From Acidobacteriota bacterium (lineage in GTDB: Bacteria; Acidobacteriota; Vicinamibacteria; Fen-336): a DNA stretch of 54,682 nucleotides. The position numbers and the translations under genes were made by a program. Within the stretch, counting starts at the first letter, position 1; each line of letters starts with the position of its first letter. The stretch is taken from positions 5,639 to 60,320 of the forward strand of contig QHVM01000063.1 in the NCBI GenBank assembly GCA_003223555.1, written 5' to 3'. The notes under the pieces were generated by a model. The model was not told the DNA's origin and did no database searches. It saw only the letters and a list, made by a program, of their open reading frames with translations. This document shows positions 8,967 through 17,900 of the stretch, one piece after another.

Positions 8967-9662
8967 TCAGCGGGAGCGGCGATCGTCGGCCAGCCGGCGC
9001 TGGTCGATCCGCTGCCACGCGTCGCGGGTCGCTCCGCGCGCGCGATCCCACGACAGCTCGCGGTCCGTACGTTCCCATTCCCGGCGCAGCTCGATCTCCA
9101 CCTCGTCGAACTTGCGCCCGCGGAACCGGCGATAGGACTCCCAGCCATACCGGTAGGCGGGCCGGAAAGTCTCGTAGGGAACCTGCGGCGTGGCGTAGGG
9201 ACGCGCGGAATAGTGGCTGCGCCAGTAATCGTCCTCGACGGTGGGATTGATGATCTCGGCGACGCCTTCGCCCGCCGCGCCACCTGCCACCGCTCCCACC
9301 ACGCCACCCACGGCCGTGCCCACCGGTCCGACCGCCGAGCCGATGGCGGCGCCGGTCGCGGCGCCCGTGGCGACGCCGACGCCGGTGCCGACGGAGTGGC
9401 CGCGGTGGGCGCCGGGGGCGGGGTCAGTGGGATTGATCGCCTCGGCGGCGCCCTTTCCGGCCAGCCCGCCGGCCACCGCGCCGACGAGCGTTCCCACCGC
9501 GGCTCCGATCGGTCCGGCCACCGCGCCGATCGACGCTCCGGCCGCCGCCCCGCCGGCGGCGCCGATCCCCGTGCCGACCGGGTGGGCCCCGGTGGCGCCG
9601 GAAAGGGGATCCGGATTGGCATCGGAGGCGTGCCCACTCGTACGCTTGTCCTTGCGGGTCAT
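8967..9662 (-). CDS. Glycine-zipper protein with internal duplication
   Basis: This 231-residue protein has two tandem copies of a Gly/Ala-rich glycine-zipper segment (about residues 28-80 and 88-140). Each begins GTGxGxA, contains AVAGPIGAAVGTLVG or SAVGPVGTAVGGVVG, and ends AE(A/I)INPT. Glycine zippers form tightly packed membrane-inserted helices, so a membrane or outer-membrane location is inferred. The C-terminal third is soluble and rich in Tyr, Arg and acidic residues (YRYGWESYRRF, ELRREWERTDREL). No signal peptide is evident. Start ATG 9662 has an excellent AAGGAG seven bases upstream and a consensus promoter at 9715-9744. I do not recognise a characterised homologue; a stress-induced membrane-protective role is only a guess. 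Confidence 0.75.
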   Translation of the reverse strand: MTRKDKRTSGHASDANPDPLSGATGAHPVGTGIGAAGGAAAGASIGAVAGPIGAAVGTLVGAVAGGLAGKGAAEAINPTDPAPGAHRGHSVGTGVGVATGAATGAAIGSAVGPVGTAVGGVVGAVAGGAAGEGVAEIINPTVEDDYWRSHYSARPYATPQVPYETFRPAYRYGWESYRRFRGRKFDEVEIELRREWERTDRELSWDRARGATRDAWQRIDQRRLADDRRSR

Positions 9663-9714
9663 GGTCGACTCCTTTCCATCCGGGGCCCGTCATCAACAAT
9701 GACTTGCTGATTCA

Positions 9715-9744
9715 AATATAGGAGTGGTCGCCGGATTCTGTCAA
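9715..9744 (-). promoter_or_regulatory. Sigma70-type promoter of the glycine-zipper gene
   Basis: On the minus strand TTGACA (9744-9739) and TATATT (9720-9715) are separated by 18 bp, followed by a strong AAGGAG and ATG 9662. It lies just past the stop of the kinase gene at 9756, so this gene is probably transcribed independently of it. Confidence 0.7.
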
Positions 9745-9755
9745 TGAAAATGGGC

Positions 9756-11267
9756 TCAGCCTCCGGTGCCCGCGGCCCAGGTCTGAGGCTGCACGGCCTT
9801 CTCGGCGAGCGCGGCCACCGCGCTGACGAGCGTGGCGGGATCGATGGGTTTGGCGAAGTGCCCGTGATAGCCGGCCTGCAGCACGCGGGCCCGGTCCTCG
9901 GCCGTCGCGTATGCGGTGAGGGCCGCCGCCGCCACGGTGCCCCCTCGATCGGCCGGCAACGACCTCACCCGGGCGATGAGAGCGTACCCGTCCTCTCCGG
10001 GCATCGCGATGTCGCTCAGGAGCACGTGGGGCTTCTCGCGCTGACGTGGGCGCCCGCCTGCCGCAGCAGGACCGCCATGGCCTCGCGCGCGTCGTCCTCG
10101 TCGTCCACCAGCAGGATGCGGAGGCCATCGAGCGTGGCCGAGGTCGGCTCGGGGCTCTCGGCGCGCGTCGCGACGTGCACCGGGACGTGGAGCAGGGGCA
10201 GGGTGACGGTGAAGCTCGCCCCCCGGCCCTCGCCGCCGCTGGCCGCCTCGATGCTCCCCCCATGCAGCTCCACCAGGTGGCGAGTGATCGCGAGGCCGAG
10301 CCCGAGGCCCTTCTGCGTGCGGGTGCTGGTGCTGTCCGCCTGCCGGAAGCGCTCGAAGATGTAGGGAAGGAAGGCCGGGTCGATGCCGATGCCGCTGTCG
10401 CTCACGACCAGCCGGGCGTGGGAGCGCGTACGTCCGAGCTTCACCTCCACCCGGCCTCCTTCGGGGGTGAACTTGATGGCGTTGGCGAGCAGGTTTCCCG
10501 CCACCTGCTGCAGCCGCCCGGGGTCTCCCGACACCGGCTCCAGCGCGCCCTCGACGACGTAGTCGATGCGGATGTTCTTGCTCTCGGCGGGCAGCTGCGC
10601 GGCGGCCAGCGCGGCGTCCACCACCGCCGCCAGATCGACCGGCCGCGCCTCGATGCGCAGCTTGCCGGCGATGATGCGCGACACGTCCAGCAGGTCGTCG
10701 AAACGCGCGGGCGGTGGCCGCCTCGTCGAGCTGCTCGTTACGCAGGAGCTGGGTCCAGATCAGGATGGCCCCGAGCGGCGTCCGCAGCTCGTGCGAGATC
10801 ATGGCGATGAACTCGTCCTTGGCGCGGTTCGACGCCTCGGCCTCCGTCCGCGCGGCCGCCTCCAGCCGGGCCGCCTCGCCGCGGACGCGGTCGGCTTCCA
10901 GCCGCGCCCCGATGCGCGCGCGCATCTCGCGTTCCCCCAGCTGCGCGGGCAGCACGTCGTCGGCTCCGGCCTCGAACGCCCGCGCCCGGGCCCCTTCGGC
11001 GTCGACGCCCCACAGCACGACGGGAACGCGGCGCGTGACGGGATCCGCCCGCAGGCGGCGGAGCAGCGCGATGGCCTCCTCGGGGGCGCCCGCGGTCAGG
11101 ACGAGGTCCGGCGACCGCTCGCGGACGCGCCCGAGCACGGCGGACGGGTCAGGGACGTCCTCGATCTGGAATCGGCGCCCCAGCGTGGAATGCAGCCGCT
11201 TCCGGGTGTCCGGCTCACCACCGACGAGGAACACCCGGGGCGCCTTCTCACCGGGCCCGGCTTTCAT
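9756..11267 (-). pseudogene. Hybrid sensor histidine kinase, disrupted by two out-of-frame gaps
   Basis: From ATG 11267 the product has an N-terminal receiver-like domain (RVFLVGGEPD), a linker helix and the HisKA box FIAMISHELRTPL. At about 10703-10712 the frame breaks. A second frame gives the end of HisKA (FDDLLDVSRIIAGKL), the HATPase N-box NLLANAIKFTPEGG, the G1 box DSGIGID, the G2 region GLGLGLAI and the start of a C-terminal receiver (ILLVDDEDDAREAM). At about 10037-10042 the frame returns to the first for the rest of that receiver (VLLSDIAMPGEDGYALI, AKPIDPATL). Compared with the usual family sequence about 14 residues are absent at the first break and about 12 at the second. As read, no functional kinase can be made. 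It would otherwise be the obvious membrane-free partner of the response regulators here. Confidence 0.8.
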
Positions 11268-11395
11268 GGCTTCCCACGGTACAACATTCCGGAGCCGGCA
11301 GGCGACTGGATCGAAGAAACCACGGCGGTGCGGCGAGGCGGCCGAGGCGCGAACGCGAACCGCCCAGAGCCGAGCGCGCCTCTGCCGCAAGGGGC

Positions 11396-11845
11396 TCAGG
11401 CGCGCGCCGGCGCGCGCCCGCGAGGCGAAGGAGCCGGTTCCTCTTCGAAGACGCTGCGGCTGTGCGGGCGCTCGGCCTCGGCGCGCTCCTCGCGCTGCTC
11501 CTGGCACTCCCGGCAGGCGTTGGCGAAGGGCAGCGCTCTCAGCCGGGCCTCGGCGATCTTCTGCCCGCATTCGACACAGACGCCGTAGCTGCCTTCCTCC
11601 AGGCGCTGGAGGGCCTCGTCGATCTTCTTGAGCGTCTCGGATTCCATCTCCATCAGGGCGAAGTCCATCCCGAGGACGAAGTCCTCCATGCTCTGCTCCT
11701 CGGCATCCTTCACCTGGTTGGACTCGGAGGGCAGCAGTTCCCGCAGCGAACGGAGCTTGTTCTTGATCTCCGATTGCCGGTCACGCAGCATCTTGCTCAG
11801 CACCTCGTACCGCTTCCGATCGCCGACGGTCGCCTTGCGCATCAT
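11396..11845 (-). CDS. DksA/TraR family C4 zinc-finger protein
   Basis: This product of about 150 residues has a coiled-coil N-terminal half (KRYEVLSKMLRDRQSEIKNK, then helices with MEMESETLKKIDEAL) and the C4 zinc finger CVECGQ...CRECQ typical of DksA/TraR regulators. These enter the RNA polymerase secondary channel and alter initiation, often with ppGpp. The start is chosen as ATG 11845 because GGGAGG lies five bases upstream; ATG 11869 would add eight residues. The C-terminal tail beyond the finger (about 40 residues, Arg/Glu/Pro-rich) is longer than in E. coli DksA. A sigma54 promoter (11925-11940) lies about 70 nt upstream, which is unusual for this family. Confidence 0.9.
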   Translation of the reverse strand: MMRKATVGDRKRYEVLSKMLRDRQSEIKNKLRSLRELLPSESNQVKDAEEQSMEDFVLGMDFALMEMESETLKKIDEALQRLEEGSYGVCVECGQKIAEARLRALPFANACRECQEQREERAEAERPHSRSVFEEEPAPSPRGRAPARA

Positions 11846-11924
11846 GCCAGCCTCCCTCTTCTCTTCCATTCCGAGGCTTGCGGTCCCCGCTGTTGCAAGC
11901 CGTCGAGTTGTGGAAGGGCACGGA

Positions 11925-11940
11925 AGCAACAAGCGTGCCC
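11925..11940 (-). promoter_or_regulatory. Sigma54 promoter of the DksA-like gene
   Basis: The minus strand reads GGGCACG-CTTG-TTGCT, matching TGGCACG-N4-TTGCW except for the weakly conserved first base. The predicted start of transcription is near 11914, 69 nt before ATG 11845. Confidence 0.75.
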
Positions 11941-12031
11941 GGCTCTTCAACGCCGCGCGGCATTTCCAAACTCCATGGTCCATGGCCCTTACGGGGTCCG
12001 GGTGGGGTCGGGACGGCCGGGGGGCGGCCGC

Positions 12032-12039
12032 TTTGTACG
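12032..12039 (-). promoter_or_regulatory. CGTACAAA box, candidate enhancer site
   Basis: In transcript orientation of the DksA-like gene this reads CGTACAAA, centred 121.5 bp upstream of the predicted start (11914). That is exactly the spacing seen for the TGTACAAA box of the response-regulator gene. It could also serve the divergent CxxC gene from about 275 bp. Confidence 0.45.
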
Positions 12040-12192
12040 TCCTGAGGCTTTCCTTACAAGCCTGGCCCTGTTCTGGTCAGCCCTGGCCATGGAGTCGCTC
12101 GATGGCGGATCCATGCCTGTGCCGGTCCGTTCTGGTGTCCTACCCTAATTAAAGATGCGCCTATGGATACGGCAAGTTGCGGTGGAGAAGCC

Positions 12193-12224
12193 ACACGCCA
12201 GGATCGATAGGCAGGCTGGCGTGT
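12193..12224. promoter_or_regulatory. Inverted repeat upstream of the CxxC gene
   Basis: ACACGCCAG (12193-12201) and CTGGCGTGT (12216-12224) are perfect 9-bp arms with half-site centres 23 bp apart. The dyad is centred about 100 bp upstream of the predicted sigma54 start near 12310, a usual distance for an activator site. It differs from the TGTACAAA box. Confidence 0.4.
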
Positions 12225-12283
12225 AAGTACTTGAATCCATGAGGACCACGAGGCACTTCGGAAAGAGCACGGAACAGGAAGGG

Positions 12284-12299
12284 TGGCATGAACGTTGCT
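12284..12299 (+). promoter_or_regulatory. Sigma54 promoter of the 73-aa CxxC gene
   Basis: The plus strand reads TGGCATG-AACG-TTGCT, one mismatch from TGGCACG-N4-TTGCW, with correct 12-bp GG-GC spacing. The predicted start near 12310 gives a leader of about 55 nt that contains the AGGAGG site of the gene. Confidence 0.7.
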
Positions 12300-12364
12300 C
12301 TTGGTAGGGGCATGAGCGAGTCATTCATCTCCGCCGAGGCTCACGGCTCCCAGGAGGTCATCCC

Positions 12365-12586
12365 ATGATCGCGTGGTTCCGTTGCTTCTTCCGCAATTAC
12401 CACAATCCGGTGCGTCACCCGCTAGGCGGCTTCAAATGCGCCGACTGTGGCGAGGCGGGGGCCGATCTCGAGCAGATGGGGTTCGCCGACGGCGGCTACG
12501 TTCTGCCGGTGCGTCGCATCTTCTCCCGCGACAAGGGTGAGTTCACCCGCACGATGTTCTGGGAGCCGAGCGGCCGGGGCTGGTAG
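12365..12586 (+). CDS. Small conserved-looking CxxC protein, function unknown
   Basis: This protein has 73 residues. Its start ATG 12365 is preceded by a perfect AGGAGG six bases upstream, and a sigma54 promoter lies 66 bp further up, so expression is well supported. The sequence begins MIAWFRCFFRNYHNPVRHP and has one knuckle, CADCGE, which resembles half of a zinc ribbon. It ends with an aromatic-rich tail (MFWEPSGRGW). A single CxxC with nearby Cys7 and several His residues could bind metal alone or as a dimer. No domain is recognisable with certainty. Being opposite the DksA-like gene and under the same sigma factor suggests a role in the same stress response. Confidence 0.7.
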   Translation: MIAWFRCFFRNYHNPVRHPLGGFKCADCGEAGADLEQMGFADGGYVLPVRRIFSRDKGEFTRTMFWEPSGRGW

Positions 12587-12606
12587 ATAACTCTCCCTCG
12601 TAGCCA

Positions 12607-12626
12607 GGCGGGGACACTGCCCCGCC
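12607..12626. terminator. Strong GC hairpin between convergent genes
   Basis: GGCGGGG (12607-12613) pairs perfectly with CCCCGCC (12620-12626) over a 6-nt loop, between the stop of the CxxC gene and the stop of the glucan synthase. It is followed by a modest T-rich stretch on the plus strand. Confidence 0.6.
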
Positions 12627-12663
12627 GGAGCGTTCTTCCGTCGTCTTGCTACCGACAACTCGA

Positions 12664-14965
12664 TTAGCTGCCGTGCCCGCCCGCCGGTACGGCTCGTGCG
12701 CCCGCAGCGGCCGGGACCTCGCGCTCGGCGCGCGGGCGAGACGCACCGATAATGATGCGGACCCGGTGCTCCTGTCCGTCGTCCCGTAGCGGGATGTGCC
12801 GGGGGTCGACTGCTTCGTCGTCCAGCTCGGCCTCGGCCACCCCGCGACAGCGGTGCTCGGGGTTCTCCACCGCGATCTCGTAGCGCCCACCGCGGTGTCG
12901 CCACGAGATGGAGTAGCCCGGCCATACGGTCGGGATGCAGGGATCGAGCTCGAAGGACTCCCCGTGGACCCGCAGGCCGAGGATGGCTTCGAGGCCGACC
13001 CGGTACATCCAGCCCGCCGATCCCGTGTACCACGTCCAGCCCCCGCGGCCGGTGTGGGCAGGATGCGCGTAGACGTCGGCCGCCACCACGTACGGCTCGA
13101 CCTTGTAGCGCTGGGCCGCCGCGGCGGTGCGCGAGTGGTTGATGGGGTTGATCATGTGGAACAGCTCGACCGCCTCGTCTCCGCTGCCGAGGCGTGCCAT
13201 GGCCATGACGGTCCACAGCGCGGCATGCGTGTACTGGCCGCCGTTCTCGCGCACGCCCGGCGGATAGCCCTTGATGTAGCCGGGATCCGGCGTCGACCGG
13301 TCGAAGGGCGGCGTGAGCAGGAGGACGACCTGCGCGCCGCGCCGGACGAGGTGGGTCCGCACGGAGTCCATCGCGCGGTCGGCATGGGCGAGGGGCGCCG
13401 CGCCCGAGAGCACCGCCCATGACTGGGCGACGGAGTCGATCTTGCATTCCTCGTTCTGGGCCGAGCCCAGGGGGGTGCCGTCGTCGAAGGACCCGCGGCG
13501 GTACCACTCGCCGTCCCACGCCCGCTCGAGGCTGGCGGCGAGGCGGCTCGCCTCCTGCCGGTACCGGTCCGCCCGCGCCCGGTCGCCCCGCTGCTCGCAC
13601 AGGGGCGCGAACGACGTCAGCACCATGTGGAGGAACCAGCCGAGCCAGGTGCTCTCCCCGCGGCCCTGGGGACCGACGCGGTTCATGCCGTCGTTCCAGT
13701 CGCCGCTGCCGATGAGGGGCAGGCCCTGCGGCCCGGACGTGATCCCCTTGTCGATCGCGCGCACGCAGTGCTCGAAGAGAGAGGCCGACTCGGACGCGAC
13801 GCGGGGCTGGAGGTAGATCTCGTGGTCGTTGGGCCCCAGCACCGGCGCCTCGAGGAAGGCCGCCGTCTCGTCGAGGACGCCCGCGTCGCCGGTGGCGTCC
13901 ACGTAGTGGGCGGCGGCGTAGGGGAGCCATAGCAGGTCGTCCGAGCAGCGCGTGCGAGTGCCCCGGCCACTCGGCTCGTGCCACCAGTGCTGCACGTCGC
14001 CCTCCAGGAACTGGTGGGACGCCGCGCGCAGCAGGTGGGCACGGGCCAGGTCGGGTCGGGCGAGGAGGAGAGCCAGCACGTCCTGGAGCTGGTCGCGGAA
14101 GCCGATGGCCCCGCCCGGCTGGTAGAAGCCCGTACGGGCCCAGATCCGGCTGCTCAAGGCCTGGTACAGGAGCCATCGGTTCATGAGCAGGTCGAACGAG
14201 TCGTCGGGCGTGCGCACCCGCACCGCCCCCAGGACCTCGTCCCAGGCGCTTTCGACCGCGGCCAGGGCCGCGTCGGCCGCCTCGACGCTCCCGTGCTCGC
14301 GCACGAGGCGGCGCGCCTCGTCGAGGTCCCGCCCCTGACCGAGGACGAACAGCAGACGCGTCCTCTCCCCCGGCCTCGGCGCGACGTCCACCTGGAGGGC
14401 GGCGCACGGATCGAGGCCGGCCCCGAAGCGTCCGGAAAGGCCGCTCCGCCGCAGCGCGGCGGGCCGGGCCACCGAGCTGTTGCGGCCCAGGAACTCGAGG
14501 CGGTCGCCCACCGCGGCCCTCAGCGGAGAGCTCGCGGCGGCGAAGGCGACCCGTCCGGCGAACTCCTGGTTGTAGGCGTTGCGCGCCAGCACCGCGCCCG
14601 TCTCGCCGTCGAACTCGCTGACGACGTGCAGGTGCTCGCCGATGCGGGGCGGGCCGAGCACCCATTCGTCGTAGGCGGTGAGGGTGAGCCGGCGGCGGCG
14701 ACTCGAGCGGTTGACCAGGGTGAGGAGCGCGTACTTCACCGGCTCGTCCTTGTCCACGAACACCGCCAGCTCGTGCTCGATCCCGTGCGCGGCATGGGCG
14801 AAGCGGCTCACGCCCGGCCCGTGACGCACGACCCAGCGCCCGTCCTCCCGGCTGCGCGGGCAGGGGCCGGGCGTCGCCGACCAGACCTCTCCCGTGTCGT
14901 CGTCGCGGAGGAAGACGGCTTCCCCGGTCGGGTCGCTCACCGGGTCGTTGAGGAACGGCGTGCGA
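12664..14965 (-). CDS. Cyclic beta-1,2-glucan synthase, C-terminal GH94 phosphorylase-type part (after frame break)
   Basis: This is the C-terminal continuation of the glucan synthase in a shifted frame, from about [14 protein letters not shown] to the stop at 12664. It holds the GH94 (cellobiose/chitobiose phosphorylase-like) module: the beta-sandwich, then the (alpha/alpha)6 barrel with [13 protein letters not shown], the catalytic-acid region [28 protein letters not shown] and [19 protein letters not shown]. In known cyclic glucan synthases this part trims linear glucan and sets chain length. The break lies at 14961-14966; the upstream frame otherwise runs on as Arg/Pro-rich nonsense to 12422. 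As read, translation could restart only at an internal site such as the GTG at 14940. Confidence 0.85.
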
Positions 14966-17900
14966 GCCGGAGGCCGTCACCACGGTGCCGAAGCGCGGGT
15001 TGGCCATCACGTTCGCCCACGGCAGCGGCGTCTCCTGCTCGCCGTCGAGGACGATGACGTACTCCCGGCCGTCCGCGGTGAATCCGCCGAGGCCGTTGCC
15101 CATCACGGTCGGCGGCGTCTCGACGTCGGCCGCCGGGCCGGGCAGGGTCGATGGCCGGACCGCCAGCTCGAGAGCCTCCGGCCACTCCGGCTCCGCGTAG
15201 GGCCGGTCGAGCTGGTTCTTGAGCTCGCCTCGATCGCCGCTCAGCACCGCGCGGGCGACGGTGGCGAGCAGCACGCGGTCCGCCTCCGCCATGCCGTCCG
15301 AGCGCAGCAGGAACACTCCGCCCGGACGCGCCTTCCAGGCTCCCCAGGGGCCGCTCTCGAGCAGGCCGGCCAGCGCCTTGTGCATCTCGTCGAGATAGCC
15401 GACGGGGTGCTCGTTGAGGATCACGACCTCCGCGCTCAGCCCCTTGAGGCGCCAGTATTCCTGCGCCTGCAGGACCTGCCGCACGAGGGGAAGGTCGTTT
15501 TCCTCCACCACCTTGACGAGCAGGATCGGCAGGTCGCCCGAGATGCCGTAGGGCCAGAGCGCCGGCTGGCCGAGCGTGTTGCGCGCTCGCACCTCGGGGT
15601 CGGCCCGCAGCGAAGCGTCGGCGTGGAGCACCCGCGAGGCGAGCCGCTCGAACAGGTGCGCCTCGTCGGAAGTGATACCGAGGTGGCGCAGCTCGACCTG
15701 GGCGTGGGTGTGGGCGAGGGCGAACGTGCGGGCGGCCGAGCCGGGGTCGTGGTACTTCTGGGCCAGGGCCAGCGCGGCCTCGCGGTCGGAGGCCACGCCG
15801 GTCGCGAAGGACATGCGGACGAAGCCGCCCGGGGAGAGGCGCACCCGCTGGCGCAGGCTCACCACCGGGTCCAGCACCGCCCCGGTGGTCCCCGACAGCG
15901 CGCGGCCGTCGAGGGCGAGCGGGTCATCGGGCGTGCGGCCGCGGCCCAGGAAGCGCGCGCGGTCGCTCTCCCACTCCACCGGGCCCTGCATGCGCCCTTC
16001 CATGCTCAGGACGTGGACGGCGAACAAGAGCGGGTCCTCGGCCGCCCGGGGCCGCCGGTGGCAGACGAGCGCCGTGCTGTGGGCCACGTACTCCGTCTCC
16101 ACGAACAGCTTGCCGAAGGCGGGATGGGCGAGGTCGTCGGCGGCGGAGCCCAGGACCAGCTCCGCGTAGCTCGTGACCTCGATCTCGCGCGGCCGGTCGC
16201 TGCGGTTGGTGAGCGCGAGCCGGCGCACCTCGACGTCGTCCTCGGGCGAGACGGCGATCTCGAGCTGCGTCTCGATCTCCTCGTCGCGGCGGCGGAACAC
16301 CGCCCGTTCGGGCAGGAACGTGACGAGGTACTCCTCCGGCTCCCGGCAGGTCGGCTGGTAGCCGGCCGACCACACGAAGCCGGTGCGCACGTCGCGGAGG
16401 TAGACGAACTGGCTGCCCACGTCCCGCGTGCGGTCCTCGCGGGCCCGCGTCACCGCCTTGCCGCGGCAGGTGCTGGCCCCGCCGCCGGCGTTGGTGGTGA
16501 TGACGGTATAGGCGCCGTTGGACAGGAAGTGGGCGTGCGGGTAGAGGGTGTGGGGCGAGCGGAACCGGCGGGCCGAGAGCGAGGCGGAGGGCGCGGCGAC
16601 GCGCGTGGCCTCGGCCGGCCGCGGCTCTGTGATGGCCGCCTGCCGCGGCACCCGCTCCTGCAGGAGCAGCTCGGTCGCCTGGACGCGCGGATCGAGGTGG
16701 AAACGCGCCACCATGGGCTCGCCGAGCAGGGCGTTGGCGAAGGCCACCAGGCTCATGCCCTGGTGGTGGGCCAGGTACGCTTTCACCACCACGCCCCGCC
16801 GGCCGGACGCCCGGGGCTCGCCCTCCGGGTCGTAGGTCTTGCGCGGCGTGTAGTCGATGGCCTCGTAGTAACCGTACCGCCCGTCCAGCCCCTCCCGGGC
16901 CAGGCGCTTGAGGTTGGCCACCGTCTCGCGGGGCGCGACCGTCGCCGCCAGCGCGGTGGCGTACGGCGCCACCACCAGGTCGTCGGCCAGGCCGCGCTTC
17001 AGGCCGAGCCCGGGCACGCCGAAGGCCCGGTACTGGTAGTTGCCGTGGCGGTCGGTGAGGTTGAAGGCCGATTCGGAGATGCCCCACGGCACGCCGAAGC
17101 CGCGGGCGTAATCCCGCTGGCGGCGGACCGCCATCCGGCAGGTCTGGTCGAGCAGCGTCTCCGGATAGGTCTTCATCATCAGGAGGGGCATCAGGTACTC
17201 GAACATGGTCGCGCTCCAGGACAGGAGCGTCGGCCAGCCGTCGACGCTGGTGACGAGCCGGGCCAGGTGGAACCAGTGGGCCTGGTGCACGTCGCCCTTC
17301 GCGATCGCGACGAAGCTGGCCAGGCGGGCCTCGGAGGCGAGCAGGTCGTAATAGGAGGGGTCGAGGCGGCCCGGGCCCTCGGCGTCGGCCAGCCGGTAGC
17401 CGACGGCGAAGATCTTCCGCTGCGGGTCGAAGAGGAACGAGAAGTCCATCTCGTTCACGAAGGCTTCGCAGCGCCGGGCGAGCGCCTCCAGCCGCCCGGC
17501 CAGGGCGTCGTCGGGCGCCGCGGGGGGCGGCTGTCCCACGCCGTCGAAGAGGGCCCGCGCATAGAAGGCCGCGTCGCCCGCCGCGTCGGCGGCCGCCGGA
17601 TCGAGAGCCAGCGCCTGAAGGCGCGCCTGCAGCGCCGCCGCGCGCTCCGCGGCGCGGCCGCGGGCCTCGCCGGCGGAGTCGGCTCCGTCGAGCAGCTCCC
17701 GCAGGCCGCGGGCTTCGGCGGCCGCCGCGGCGGCCTCGGCCGGGCCGCCCTCGCGACGGCTCAAGGCCTGGAGCGACTCCGCCAGCAGTCCGGCGGCGTC
17801 GGCGAGCCCGGCCGCGATCGCGGACGCCGATTGCGGCTCGCGGGCCGCCCGGCGCAGGCCGCCCGCCAGCGTGAGGAGGGCCCCGGCCAGGTTGCCGCTG

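Larger units (their letters stand above)
11846..12364. other. 519-bp divergent control region between the DksA-like and CxxC genes
   Basis: No coding sequence is supported. The region contains two sigma54 elements facing outward (11925-11940 minus, 12284-12299 plus), a TTTGTACG box (12032-12039) and an inverted repeat ACACGCCAG/CTGGCGTGT (12193-12201, 12216-12224). It reads as a two-way sigma54 regulatory region. Confidence 0.6.

Noticed and set aside
12288-12368. 26-codon leader ORF overlapping the CxxC gene start by ATGA
   Set aside because: Its ATG lies inside the sigma54 -24/-12 element, upstream of the predicted transcription start near 12310, so it would not be in the transcript.
12422-14960. 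Continuation of the glucan synthase long frame to a stop at 12422
   Set aside because: After about 14961 this frame is Arg/Pro-rich nonsense, while the shifted frame carries a full GH94 domain ending at 12664.
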